NCBI GenBank assembly: GCA_031763025.1
Contig: JASSKH010000028.1
Span: 4,974,075-5,038,074 of the forward strand
DNA: 64,000 nt
Direction of reading: 5' to 3'
Origin: Macrocystis pyrifera
Lineage: Eukaryota; Sar; Phaeophyceae; Laminariales; Laminariaceae
The position numbers and the translations under genes are program-made. This document shows positions 41,022 to 50,396 of this stretch, one piece after another. Each line of letters begins with the position of its first letter. Within the stretch, counting starts at the first letter, position 1. Below the pieces are notes generated by a model that was not told where the DNA came from, searched no databases, and saw nothing but the letters and a program-made list of their open reading frames with translations.

Positions 41022-42087
41022 CAGCAGCAGTTGTCCTATATAAATATATATATTATTATAAATTGTGCACAACTACCATACTATAAATGTGACATGGAAC
41101 AGTAGTACATAGGCGTATTACGCAGCTGGCATAATTGAGTATCAACTATTCCAACAGCCAGTCGAACGCACAGCTGACGTATTTTCATCGTCTTAATCTA
41201 TATCATATGAAATTGCTCCGCACCACATTTTTATTTTTATTTTTTTACCAGAAAAAGCTGGTTGATGTGTTGTTTTTATATATTCAAATGAAAGTACAAT
41301 TATTACAATCTACGAAAAAACAAAATAATAATACTACCAAGTAGTGCGTGGTGGTGTTGGTTTATTATTTTCATTTTTTTGGTGAATCTTCATACTTCAT
41401 ATTTCCACCCGCAACACCTGCGACTGCCGCAGGCTCGCCACCACACACAAACAGCACAGAGACCACTCAACTCACGGCCACACCATTGGTGTGGCCCGAA
41501 AAGATAGATGTCAGGATACATGTCATCAACAGAGACGCAAAACGTGCGCTGTCAAGGATGTATTGCCGAGTGTCACACACTAAAACCTAGTTGTTTGGTG
41601 TCAGTCGAAGCATGTCAATGCAAAGTTGCTGTCTGTCAAGGGGTGAAAGCGCTGTCTCCTAACATCTTTGGTGCGACCGGCACAGACGACATGGATGCCC
41701 ATCTCACGGGCGGGGTCGATCGACCAGCAGCGGCACTAGAATCACCACCGCCGCCGCCACCATCTACACCACCACCTCCACCTCCACAAATCACCAGTAA
41801 CACAGCGCGAGCACAACCCTCAGAGCAGCCACCATGATGAACTGGCATCGCAGCAACAGTGCTTGGGGCAGGGGTTGGAAGAAATCAGAAGAACACGTCG
41901 CCCGTGTGGTGGCAGCATTTCTGGGGGCTTTGGTTGCGGGTCGACAAGAAACATGTCTGTCTGCGTCGGGACGGCTCCCTTCGAGCAACCAGGAGTGCAG
42001 AAAATGTTTCACGTACAACCGCGCCGATCTTGCGGCGGGAAAGAAGAAAAACATATTTACTGTGCCGTTCAGCCGAAGTGAAAATGT
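41022..42087. other. Array boundary and unassigned spacer
   Basis: Immediately past the satellite lies an AT-rich tract (41,035-41,060, TATAAATATATATATTATTA), then T-rich runs around 41,225-41,290. A proline-coding low-complexity stretch (ccgccgccaccatc, 41,745-41,790) produces an open frame at 41,508-41,837, but its composition explains the openness and no domain is recognised. No gene is called. Confidence 0.5.
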
Positions 42088-42310
42088 TCATTGTCCCGCC
42101 CCGCCGAAGAAAACAATACTTACCGTCCCGACCCGTCCCGAAAAGCTGCCCCGTTGACTTTTACCGTCCCGTCCCGTCGAGAAATAATGCACCCGCTGTG
42201 CCGCCCCGCCAACTCTTTATGTCCTCATTTTACCGCGTCCCGTCCCGTTTTCATTTTTTTTTTTTCCCGCCAAACAAGTCAAATCTGTCCCGTTCCGTTC
42301 CGCCACGATT
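42088..42310. repeat. CCCGTCCCG-type low-complexity tract
   Basis: The motif GTCCCG or a close variant (CCGTCCCGACCCG, ACCGTCCCGTCCCG, GCGTCCCGTCCCG, CTGTCCCGTTCCG) recurs through about 220 bp, interrupted by a T12 run near 42,255-42,266. It is pyrimidine-rich and has no reading frame of interest. It looks like a degenerate simple repeat. Confidence 0.6.
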
Positions 42311-42312
42311 CT

Positions 42313-42490
42313 CAGTCACTGCGATAAGCTTTGGGGTACCCGGGTACTCGAACCCGGCGAATACCCAGTCACTGGGATAAGCTTCTGGGTACCCGGTACT
42401 CGAACCCGCCGAGTACCCGGGTTCCAAGCCAAACTCGAACCCGTCAAGTTTGCCCGACCGGGTTTTACCCGCCGGGTACTCGGGTTTCGA
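42313..42490. repeat. 53-bp tandem duplication rich in GGGTACCC/GGGTACTCG
   Basis: Two units begin CAGTCACTG at 42,313 and 42,366 (period 53). Each contains GATAAGCTT, GGGTACCCGG, GTACTCGAACCCG and a closing GAATACCC or GAGTACCC. The GGGTAC and CGAACCCG words continue in scrambled form to about 42,490, including CGGGTTTTACCCGCCGGGTA. GGGTACCC is itself a palindrome, so the tract can fold on either strand. Confidence 0.75.
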
Positions 42491-42847
42491 TCATCCGGGG
42501 TACACCTCCAGTGCATATGTGCGAAGTGTGTCGTGCACGCCATGAAGAACAATACTAGGTACCTGGGGTAATAAGGATCGTTTTTAGTGAACAGGTCACG
42601 ATGCCCGATTTTGGACGTGGAGGCGACAAATCGATCCTCGCAGAGATCACATCTGAGTATTTTACTCTTTTTATCAGTTTGGTTTCATGTTATATCGAAG
42701 CTGGGTGATTTATGGTTGGCCGATCTAGTTGGAAGCAACTTGATTGTTTTTTAACCCCCCGCCCCATACTGTTGTTGATGTTACTGCATAATGTACGGTC
42801 ACGTACGTAGGGGTAGATATAGACTATGGTACTATTTTTCGTGCGCG
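42491..42847. other. Spacer without recognisable features
   Basis: Unique, moderately AT-rich sequence. I see no exon, repeat or RNA signature. Confidence 0.4.
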
Positions 42848-42933
42848 CGTACCTTTTTTTTAATTTATTTTTTAATCATCACTTTTACTTTCCAGCCTAA
42901 CTCGTGGGAGGTTTTACCCTCAGCGATCTTCTG
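42848..42933. repeat. Dispersed repeat, copy 1 of 2 in the window
   Basis: From GTACC through a T/A-rich stretch to CAGCGATCTTCTG, this matches 55,345-55,433. Over the best 63 bp (42,871-42,933 versus 55,371-55,433) I count six differences, about 90% identity, all substitutions. The core includes CCTAACTCGT, GGAGG and TTTACCCTCAGCGATCTTCTG. The left side is a variable A/T run. Both copies have the same orientation. It is not a recognised family; a short interspersed element or part of a longer decayed one is possible. Confidence 0.7.
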
Positions 42934-43112
42934 GACAAGCCGTTGTCACAGGTGTCGTCCCTTCTCCCCCCCGGTACGTGCCTTTATTTTTTGTCGCGCA
43001 TAGGGTTCAGCATTCCCACTGCTCGTCGATTTTCATAGAATGTAGCTAACTCACGCTCTCGCGCTTTCCGCTAATCAATTTTTTATGCAAGAAAAAGTCC
43101 CTATGAGCATGC

Positions 43113-43190
43113 AGTCGGTGAGACTTGAACCCACGAAATTGATCTTAATAGGCACGCGGACCACCTACCAAACCACCGGGGACGCCGACC
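43113..43190 (-). pseudogene. tRNA-like sequence (degenerate tRNA or SINE head)
   Basis: On the minus strand the segment ends in a well-formed T-arm: stem GTGGG, loop TTCAAGT, stem CTCAC (plus strand 43,118-43,134), five pairs with one G-T. The flanking GGTCG and CGACT can pair as part of an acceptor stem. An A-box-like GGTGGTTTGGTAGG follows the 5' end. However, the two outermost acceptor pairs, the D stem and the anticodon stem do not form properly, and no anticodon can be assigned. It is best read as a tRNA pseudogene or the tRNA-derived head of a SINE. Confidence 0.4.
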
Positions 43191-44139
43191 TATGCATTGC
43201 TTATTACTGTTATAATTTTTCGGTGGTATGCAATGAGTATTTTTAGTGGTTGGTTCATAAGGAAGACATAGCTTTGGACCGTCGAGACATTCGGGTGGTA
43301 TTATACTGACTTGGAGATGTAAGACATTTTGAATTTTATTGAATATACCTCGAGGAGTAGGACATTTCGGATATTATTTTGAGTTTTAGGAACTCGAAGG
43401 GCCATGTGTACAGAGCCGGGAGGCCGTTGTGCGTGTGTCGTAGTTTTCACCTGACAACCGTTTGAATATCGCGGACAGACGTCCGTAGTTACGGCAGTTG
43501 AGTTTTTGGTTGTGCGTGTGAAGTAGTTTTCGAACTGATGACCGTTTCAATATCGTGGACACAGACCCGTGGTTACGGCAGTAGTTTAGTGTTTGGGAGA
43601 TTGTTGATGCTTACGCATAAGCAGTATGGTTTGGAAATTTGCATTAAATTTGATTTTTTGGATTCTGGATGAGTTTGTCGATTTCTTAGCAGGGATGCAG
43701 TGTTTTATGGTTTTTGGTGTTTCTGTGTTTGAATTGGTGGGACTATAATACTACTTGTAGTGCCACGACGACAGCACCTAGGTGTTGGATGAGTGTATAC
43801 CCACAGTAGTACGGCATTGACACTATGATCATGACAGTGAGCCCCAAATGGGGAGGCTGTAAGACATAGCAGTTCTTCACAGTCGCGCAAACGTCCGATG
43901 TATTCTGATCGGTTGGTTGGTATGATTTATGTGTAGCTGCAAATTGTCAAAGAGGTACATGCGGTAGGTTTTGTCCTTTCCCGAATGGGCTGCATGAAAA
44001 TATATTTGGATGGTTTTCTAGGGTCACGAGGAAGAGGGATAAGAGCCCCCTTGACCTCAGTATAAACGTCTACCTCACAATTCGAGTACAGAAAATGAAA
44101 CGTCTACCTCACAACTACAAATACAATACTGGACAATGA
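43191..44139. other. Spacer without recognisable features
   Basis: AT-rich unique sequence. A loosely repeated segment is visible (GTGTCGTAGTTTTC...CCGTTTGAATATCG near 43,434 and GTGAAGTAGTTTTC...CCGTTTCAATATCG near 43,517), an old ~83-bp tandem duplication. No gene is supported. Confidence 0.4.
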
Positions 44140-44364
44140 TCAAGACTTCATAACACCATGTCTTATTTCTCTCTCTCGCCTCATGGCAAAGTTGAGCGGC
44201 GCATCACCCGGCGCACGAGTTGTCAGCTTATCGTATCCTTCGTGGAGTGCTTTGAAACCTTTATGTTTTTGTCGGCAGTCCTCGATTTTTTGCGGTTGAG
44301 GTCTTCGTCGCCGTGAGCGCCATGCATTGATATACGGACAGATATGATACAGAGTTTGGCGCAA
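44140..44364 (-). CDS. Possible exon or gene remnant, unknown product
   Basis: A minus-strand open frame of 74 codons ends at a stop at 44,140. Its C-terminal part has mixed, protein-like composition (residue fragments KGFKALHEGYDKL and GDAPLNFAMRREREIRHG) rather than low complexity. There is no convincing start or splice site at its 5' side. It is not recognised. It could be a terminal exon, a retrogene fragment or chance. Confidence 0.2.
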   Translation of the reverse strand: MRQTLYHICPYINAWRSRRRRPQPQKIEDCRQKHKGFKALHEGYDKLTTRAPGDAPLNFAMRREREIRHGVMKS

Positions 44365-44936
44365 TCAAGAAAAAAGTTATAACGGCGATTCAGTCAATAT
44401 TGCCATGTACGTTTGGTCCCTAAAAAAGCGGAGGTGCAGTTGTAAAAGGGTCTTCTGCTGCAGATGTCTGTACAGGAGGAAAATGCAGATATTCATACCG
44501 TCGTAATATTATATCATATCCGTATGATGCTATAATATGAGTACGACACACTCCCCCCCGAAAAAGTCGACACATTTTCGATCCCGTTTTTGTATGATGT
44601 TCGTGTTTATTGTGACGCATTGACTCATACGTACGAGACCCTTATTTGAAGTTTGAAGTATATAACTGGTACGTACAAATCTTCGAGGAAACTTGCTTTA
44701 ATTGTGTATCTTCGATTCGGGGATGCAATCTGACTAAGCAGTGAAATGATAACCAAAATTTCAATTCAATTAAATTCGTTCCGAAAATTCAGTAAATTAT
44801 TATTTTCAGTCTAGTGTACGGGCACCCGAAACTCATGCCGCGTCGTGTTTCATTCGTTCTTGCGCCACTCCCCTAGGCACGTTCCGCGCAGGCCTGTGGC
44901 GATTGCCACGTACCCAGGGTTCTACACTATTTGACC
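44365..44936. other. Spacer without recognisable features
   Basis: AT-rich unique sequence with no supported gene, RNA or repeat. Confidence 0.4.
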
Positions 44937-45203
44937 TTGTCGTGGGCATGCCGTGGAATTGCCATGGTACCGCCCATGGCATATCATGGCATCACGGCGA
45001 CATCCCATGGTTTGGTATAAGATTTCATGGCACGACGTTGAGGGTGCCGTACCGTAGCAGCCCCCGTGGCTAGGGTTAGGGTTAGGGTTAGGGTTCCATG
45101 GTATGCCGTGGCAGTCCGTGGAAGGTTCCGTGGTATGCCGTGGAGGATGCCGTGGAAGGTTTGGCCGCAGGTGGTGCCACGGCATGCCACGGCATGTCAC
45201 GAA
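44937..45203. repeat. CCATGG / CCGTGG / GGCATGCC palindromic-word field
   Basis: Words of the type ATGCCGTGG, CCATGG, GGTATGCCGTGG, GGCATGCCACGG and CATGGCAT recur many times in about 270 bp. The right end (GCCACGGCATGCCACGGCATG, 45,174-45,197) is complementary to words near the left end (GGGCATGCCGTGG, 44,944-44,956), so long-range foldback is possible. Frames open on both strands here reflect the repeat. The telomere-type tract lies inside this field. Confidence 0.75.
45071..45095 (+). repeat. Interstitial telomere-type tract, four TTAGGG units
   Basis: Starting with TAGGG and followed by three full TTAGGG repeats and TT, the tract is 25 perfect bases, G-rich strand on plus. TTAGGG is the telomere repeat of many eukaryotes. 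The tract ends abruptly in CCATGG on the right and GTGGC on the left. It is too short to be a functional telomere and sits between other sequences, so it is an interstitial copy. Confidence 0.9.
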
Positions 45204-45964
45204 AAAAGACAACAATGTACATCCACCTTCCTCCCTACTATTTTATTGTTATCACTGATGTCTGCGTCGCTTGCCCATCTGTCTATTTAAGCTTTCAACC
45301 AGCAGATAGATAATCAACACCAGCCCACGATGCGACAGCCTACAACGCACTGCTGCTGTATCACCGCACTTGCAATTAGCTGGGGTAAATCATTAGCAGT
45401 AGTGGTATACGTAGGGGTCATGAGTCGTTCTCACCTCTCTCTGTATTCCTCCTACTTGCTGAGTAGAGAGAGAAGGCGCCGTAACGAAGGAAGTGTGCAC
45501 CTCGCGACAGCAGCAGCAGCATTCGTACCTACAGCAGTAGTAGTGCGGATATTCTCTTCGGAAAAAGTTATAGAGAAAACGATGTTCTAGAAGGAAAGGT
45601 CCGGCAGGTTGGTCGAAGTAGGATAGAGTGATTTTGGAAGCCGCATTTCTCCGCAAAAGACGTTGTAACAGTAGTACCTCGTGTTATCTTGGATGGACGA
45701 CACACAGACATACGTACGTACGAGTATGCGGCCACATCTCGGCAGAGCTTTACTGTGCTGGACGAATGAAGAAAACTCAGAAAGCCGGGTATGCAAGTGG
45801 TCGTGTCAACGTTCGGTAATAATAACGGTTGAATGTGAAATGACACAAACAAGCAGGGGCGGGCGATGGCAACCTAAACCAGAGTGTGATACAAGTACAA
45901 AACTCCAACTTGCATCCCCGGTGGCTCTTGGTAGGTAGTCTACTTAACTACTACAATCATTTTC
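45204..45964. other. Spacer without recognisable features
   Basis: Includes short CAG/TAG-rich microsatellite stretches (CAGCAGCAGCA near 45,510, CAGTAGTAGTAG near 45,533) and ACGTACGTACG near 45,713. No exon pair with good splice sites was found. Confidence 0.4.
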
Positions 45965-46188
45965 GTGACTCAATTATCACCGAGTGCAAATATTCGTAAG
46001 GAATTTTCCTTGCACAAACAAAAATATTTAGCGAAAAGGATGAGGGAGCGTGGTGAGTTACGGCAGCAACATCCATTCGATGAAAATCGACGAGCCGTGG
46101 AAATGCTGAATCCTATGTGCGATAAGAAAGACGACATGTACCGGCGGGGGGGGAGGAACGCCATGGTTTTGTCCGGAGGCTGGAAAGT
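45965..46188 (+). CDS. Possible internal exon, unknown product
   Basis: An open plus-strand frame is charged and protein-like (fragments KYLAKRMRERGELRQQ, HPFDENRRAVEMLNP, MCDKKDDMYRRGGRN). It reaches a donor-like site GGAAA|GTGAGAAG at 46,189. A weak acceptor-like TTCGTAAG lies near 46,000. No partner exon is identified and no domain recognised. The G-rich run GGCGGGGGGGGAGG at 46,143-46,156 could be an indel site. Confidence 0.28.
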
Positions 46189-46290
46189 GAGAAGTCATGA
46201 TGCAAAAAAAAAGAAAGAAAAAAACACATCAACCCGAGTAAATAGTTCGGTGTGTTTGTACCAGGTACCACATGTTTATCAACTAAATTA

Positions 46291-46863
46291 GGTTATCATC
46301 ATGCTGTACATTGTCGGGTAGCAAGCATAATAACATAATTAACAAACAACAAACAGATAGAGCTGTGAGTGAGATCGAGGATTTCGTCGAAACTCATCTT
46401 CCAAGCTGTGTGCGATGTGTGATACTTTAATCCCGCGTACTACGGGTTTCGTACGTGTGGCCTTATACAACGCATCATAGATAATATGTAAAGCTCTTCT
46501 GTTTGTTGGTTATTTGTTATTCCCATCCCGGTTTTTTTCGTCGCCCTTCTTTTTTTTCTCTCTTCTGCTATTAAAAATAAACTAAAAGTCGAAACTCAGA
46601 TAAGGGGTCACACAGCAGGATTTCCTCCACATCTCGTGCCTTGGTTTTTCATCGCGAGGAGAGAACTGAGCCCTTCCTTCCCCCGCCGACTCGCGTCGAA
46701 GTGCGCCTGCCCTCGCAATGGGCTCTAAGCAGTCGACTATTAATAGTTATTCTCTGCAAATATACGTATCCTGACCCAACACCCTGGACAATTACTATTA
46801 TTTCAATAGTCTATGGTGTCTACAATTGATTCAGGAGGACGTGTGTTCATTGGATTTGTCTTG
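46291..46863. other. Spacer without recognisable features
   Basis: AT-rich, with a T-rich block near 46,527-46,560. No gene is supported. Confidence 0.4.
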
Positions 46864-47143
46864 GCAATTGTTTTTGGCGACTGTCCAGTAATTGAAATTG
46901 TACATGCAGTTGATTTCGGCGATTGCCCATTAATTGAAATTGGCCAGGCAATTATTTTCAGCGATTGTCTAGGAGTCGGAACTGTCCAGGCAATTGATTT
47001 CGAATACCATCTACTAGTTGGAATTGTGTGAACAATAGGTTTCGAGTGTTTTCTATTATTTAAACTTGTCCTAACAATTGGTTGCGGAGACTGCCAATCA
47101 ATTGGAATTATTCAGCAAATTGATTTCGGAGCCTCGGAGGGGG
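46864..47143. repeat. 42-bp minisatellite, six degenerate units plus a partial
   Basis: Units start at 46,864, 46,906, 46,948, 46,990, 47,032 and 47,074, with a partial from 47,116. All are exactly 42 bp and begin GCAATTG, ACAATTG or similar, followed by TTTCGGCGATTG-like and ATTGAAATTG-like segments. Because 42 is a multiple of three, one frame (from ATG 46,813) reads a degenerate 14-residue repeat with core FGDC-P-IEI before a stop at 47,029-47,031. Length conservation with high substitution suggests an old tandem, and protein coding is not supported past the fourth unit. Confidence 0.8.
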
Positions 47144-47189
47144 TATTTGGGTTACTGAAAAAATGAAAAATTCGAGTTTTCAAGTAAAA

Positions 47190-47256
47190 AATGGGCAATG
47201 GGCACTCGATGGGCACCGATGGGCATGTTGCCCATTTTGCCCAATCGGTTTAATAT
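47190..47256. repeat. GGGCA/TGCCC word cluster with hairpin potential
   Basis: ATGGGCA occurs four times between 47,190 and 47,227, followed by TTGCCCATTTTGCCCAATC. GGGCATGTTGCCC can form a short stem-loop, and longer pairing of the flanking words is possible. Similar words (GTGCCCATTGACCGATGGGCACC) recur near 51,631-51,654. Function unknown. Confidence 0.5.
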
Positions 47257-47259
47257 GAT

Positions 47260-48950
47260 ACTTACAATTTCTCCAGCGATTGTTTTTAATAATCGCTGAA
47301 ATGTTAGAAAAATTACGACATGCTTATCACACTGGATATCGTCGTATGATATAGGGCCCAAAAAAACTCTCAACTGCCACACTTCGTGGGTTCTTGCCAG
47401 GCCTGACCTCGTGTCCTTCGCTGGGCCAAAATGGCCCAGTTGTGTGCAGACCTGTGTTCAGACTTGTGTCTGCGTGTACTATGTTGTGTGTTGCTGTGCA
47501 ATACGCTTTTGCACAAAGCAAAACACGACTAACCCTCGAAACACCGCCGTAGCATGGATTTGCTGTATAAATATGCGCTTCAGGGCTGGTTACAACGTCG
47601 TACAGCAGTAGCAGTACTCCTGCAACACTCCACTCATATGCTGTAGGTTTGTCTGCGTGTTGTACCAGGGGAAATATTGTCAAAGAGGGTCCATCATCGC
47701 CCTCTTTTGGTCAGTGGGCGTAGGTACAGCAGTAATAGAAATGGAATAAGTGGTGGTGCATTATTAATACGAAATGCTGTGGTAATGCTTATTGGTACAA
47801 CCACCGTAGTGAAAAATACGACGGTAGGTACGCCTATAGTACAGTAACAAGAGTAGTGGTAGCATTTCTAACAGATAGTACTTTCCTCCGCGAGTATGAC
47901 ACAGGAGCACCTTTCATATGTACAGTATGCGTTGAGTATGATTAGCAGTAGGTCGTAGTTTTCTCATAGCACTAAAAGACACAGGAGGAGGAGTACAATC
48001 AATATGATAATGATGCCCCCCCCCCCCCTCGCAGAAAAGCTGCTGCGGTGCTATGCATTGTAGCCAAATGACATAATCAATTAAAGTGTGATATAAACTG
48101 AACACGACGGTGTCCAACCGCTGGAGAGTTTGAAAGGAGACCAGGCCCACGGGCTACCGTGTGCATGCCTGCTTCTGTGCAACCGGTGCTCGTTGGAACC
48201 GGTGCTCTGCAGGTGTCGCACTGATAAAAATAAGGCATGGACGGAGCTATCTTCCGGCACGGACAAACGAGCACACTGACAGACACACAACAGCAGTCAA
48301 ACACTAAATGGAGGAAGCCTCACGCACGCCGCTATGAAGAGGCGCGTTCAAGCCAAAGGCATAAAACGGCCTTGGTCGCTGCTCTCCCTCGGCGTTAACT
48401 CGTCACAGCAGTTTATTAGTGTGATCAGGTGGTTCGTTCGCCGTACGACAAAACGCAGAACTGACTTCAATGGAACAAACAGTGCCTCTATTCTCAAACA
48501 GCATTGTACTCCCTGCAACAGATACGCGCGTACACACACATGAACACATTCTGCACAACAGTAGTACATATAGTCGTAGCAGGGTAAGAGCTACGTATAC
48601 AATACCGTACATTAATCATCACAACGAAGCAGCACGGCATAAGAGTGAACGCCAAACACCCCGAACAACGAATATATAAAACACGCCTCATCGACAACAC
48701 GCCTCATCGACAAAAGCACATACCAGATATCATCCAACCAGTAACAATACCCGCAAGAACTACTCGCTAGAACGAATCAAAACAGGAACAACATGCCGCG
48801 TCCCTTCCTATACATCACATACCCACAAATAAGCGATATAAAACGCATCACAACAAGCTCATTGGGCATATACATAGTACTGGCATACCTTTAATTTTCT
48901 ATGTACAGCATTTAAGCAGCCAATACCCAACCGACATCGCCTGCAAAGTT
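47260..48950. other. Spacer without recognisable features
   Basis: Contains a C10 run (near 48,017-48,027) and scattered CAGTAG microsatellite words. Open frames of 60-118 codons exist on both strands but none has convincing composition, splice sites or a recognisable domain. Confidence 0.4.
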
Positions 48951-48953
48951 CAG

Positions 48954-49244
48954 ATGGATGCAAACCCTCTACACTACCCGGAGCTTCCCCCCATGCTACG
49001 TCCAAGACTATCCGTTGCGTGGGCTTGGGTAGGCTGGATTGCAAAACCTCAGCTCCCGCCACCACCCCCACCCCTGCCCCCGCCGCGCTTCTCCCCACAC
49101 CACCCTCTGCAGAGGTCTCGACTGACTGGAAACGCCACTCTCAGCGCCACGCCTGCTCCCGCCCCCGTACCCGATCCTGCCCCCGCTCCCACCCCCGTCC
49201 TAATCTCAGTCCCAACATCCGTGCATGCCGCCGCTTGTCCCTAG
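48954..49244. repeat. C-rich low-complexity tract
   Basis: From about 49,050 the sequence is dominated by CCACCCCCACCCCTGCCCCC-like words and, near 49,150-49,205, GCTCCCGCCCCCGTACCC-like words. This opens a Pro/Ala-rich frame on plus and a Gly/Ala-rich one on minus. I do not call a gene. Confidence 0.5.
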
Positions 49245-49505
49245 CCGTTGCAGCAATACGGAGCGTTCCGTCCATGACAAGAACAAAAATCCGGCATGCG
49301 GCATGAATCCCAGGAGCATGAAGTCCTTGTCCTCTTTAACGATCGCAAACGAAAATGTAATGAGAAGGAAGGAGCAAGGACAGTTAAAGAATTAGATAGA
49401 GGTAAAGCAGAATGAGCACAGAAGGGAGTAAGACCACGTGCATAGATTCCCATTTTGTTTCGGTTTCCCTTGGTTTTCTTTTTCGGGGAATGTTTTGTTT
49501 CTCAG

Positions 49506-49673
49506 TGTTCAACGTTGAAGCTCATGCCGCACATTGTCGGATGGCGAACGCAATCACAAGAACTACAAACAAGTCCGCATGACGCGGTTATTCAAATTGC
49601 CGGTGTCAACGATCTACTGCGGAGACCAGCTGAAAGTTCAGAAACAATACCCCAACAGCGGCAACAAGAGTAG
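49506..49673 (+). CDS. Possible terminal exon, faint SGNH-hydrolase block III resemblance
   Basis: A strong acceptor (T-rich tract then TTTCTCAG ending at 49,505) precedes an open frame of 55 codons ending in TAG at 49,671-49,673. The peptide contains PHDAVIQIAGVNDLLR. Its G-x-N-D preceded by a hydrophobic strand resembles block III of SGNH/GDSL hydrolases. That is a short motif and no other block can be seen, so the family assignment is weak. Upstream exons were not found. A 3' end of a gene or a fragment of a mobile element are both possible. Confidence 0.3.
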   Translation, partial: CSTLKLMPHIVGWRTQSQELQTSPHDAVIQIAGVNDLLRRPAESSETIPQQRQQE

Positions 49674-49763
49674 AACATAGCAAAACACCCGTCATGCAAT
49701 GAAAACGATGTAAGAAAGCTTTCGCAGCGTTGCTGTTCAACAGGCACCCTGCGTACTTCTCAC

Positions 49764-49904
49764 CTTTTGGTCCCCGGCCTTGAAGTGGGTATTTACCACG
49801 GCGCCATGGAAGGTGTAGAGATCAGAGCCCCACGGCTGAACTTCCACGCTGGCTACGTAGTACTTGCCGCCAACTCGGCTGTTGCGTTCAACAGTCCGTT
49901 GACC
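49764..49904 (-). CDS. Internal exon of an unrecognised minus-strand gene
   Basis: On the minus strand 47 codons read as ordered-looking protein (fragments SRVGGKYYVASVEVQPWG, SDLYTFHGAVVNTHF, KAGDQK). They end exactly at a good donor, CAAAAG|GTGAGA (GT at plus 49,762-49,763). The 5' boundary is either GTAGAG|GGT (phase 0, used here) or two bases earlier. A stop lies in frame just upstream, so an acceptor is required. Strand-specific codon composition and the donor make this one of the better host exons in the window. The family is not recognised. The next exon of the gene, towards lower coordinates, was not identified. Confidence 0.5.
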
Positions 49905-50203
49905 CTCTACGAACAGAATTTACCTTGTCAAGTCCCTGGGCTCTTGACCTGCTTAACGCGACGTTGCAATAACAGGGTGTGTTTATTTGGTAAGAAAGCG
50001 CAGTTGTCAGAAGGGGGGGTGGAAGGGGTGCGAAAGGGGACGACAGGAGAAGGAGAAAAATAGTAGCACCTCTTTTGTTCACCTACACAAAGACAAACCG
50101 GAGTTGGAATATGAAATAAAAGACTCTAACCCAAATTCGACCAAGGGAACACTACGCAAGCACCGCATTAAAAATGGGGCGAACACGTTGTGCAGAATTC
50201 CAC

Positions 50204-50307
50204 CTGAGTGTCACCTTCCGTTTCCCTCTCTCGGTCCATGAGCCCCTCCGATGCATCGTTCTGCTTGAAGACGTGGAAGGGAAGCTTGGCCAAAGACCAC
50301 CTCGCGA
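50204..50307 (-). CDS. Possible upstream exon of the same minus-strand gene
   Basis: A minus-strand frame reads ARWSLAKLPFHVFKQ then NDASEGLMDRERETEGDTQ and reaches a donor-like ACTCAG|GTGGAA (GT at plus 50,202-50,203), phase 0, compatible with the exon at 49,764-49,904. An earlier donor GGAAG|GTGACA also exists. The acceptor side (GTAAAG|TCGCG) is weak. Plausible but not secure. Confidence 0.33.
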
Positions 50308-50396
50308 CTTTACGCACCCGCGTATGACTTTACATACCTGCGTAAATAGATAGAACAAAATCGTATGGCGTGTTGCGTAGTGGTTTCTCCATGCAG

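Noticed and set aside
41508-42157. Open frames of about 110-170 codons just right of the satellite
   Set aside because: They are driven by CCG/CCA and CCCGTCCCG low-complexity tracts, are open in several overlapping frames, and have no domain.
43113-43190. Functional tRNA gene
   Set aside because: Only the T-arm and part of the acceptor form; the D and anticodon stems do not pair and no anticodon can be assigned.
44922-45313. Open frames of 68-97 codons around the telomere-type tract
   Set aside because: They are translations of the CCGTGG/TTAGGG repeats and are open on both strands.
47327-47683. Minus-strand 118-codon frame
   Set aside because: Its composition is unconvincing, no domain or splice site was recognised, and an overlapping plus frame is equally open.
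48859-49306. Pro/Ala-rich (plus) and Gly/Ala-rich (minus) open frames
   Set aside because: They arise from the C-rich low-complexity tract, with no splice or start evidence.
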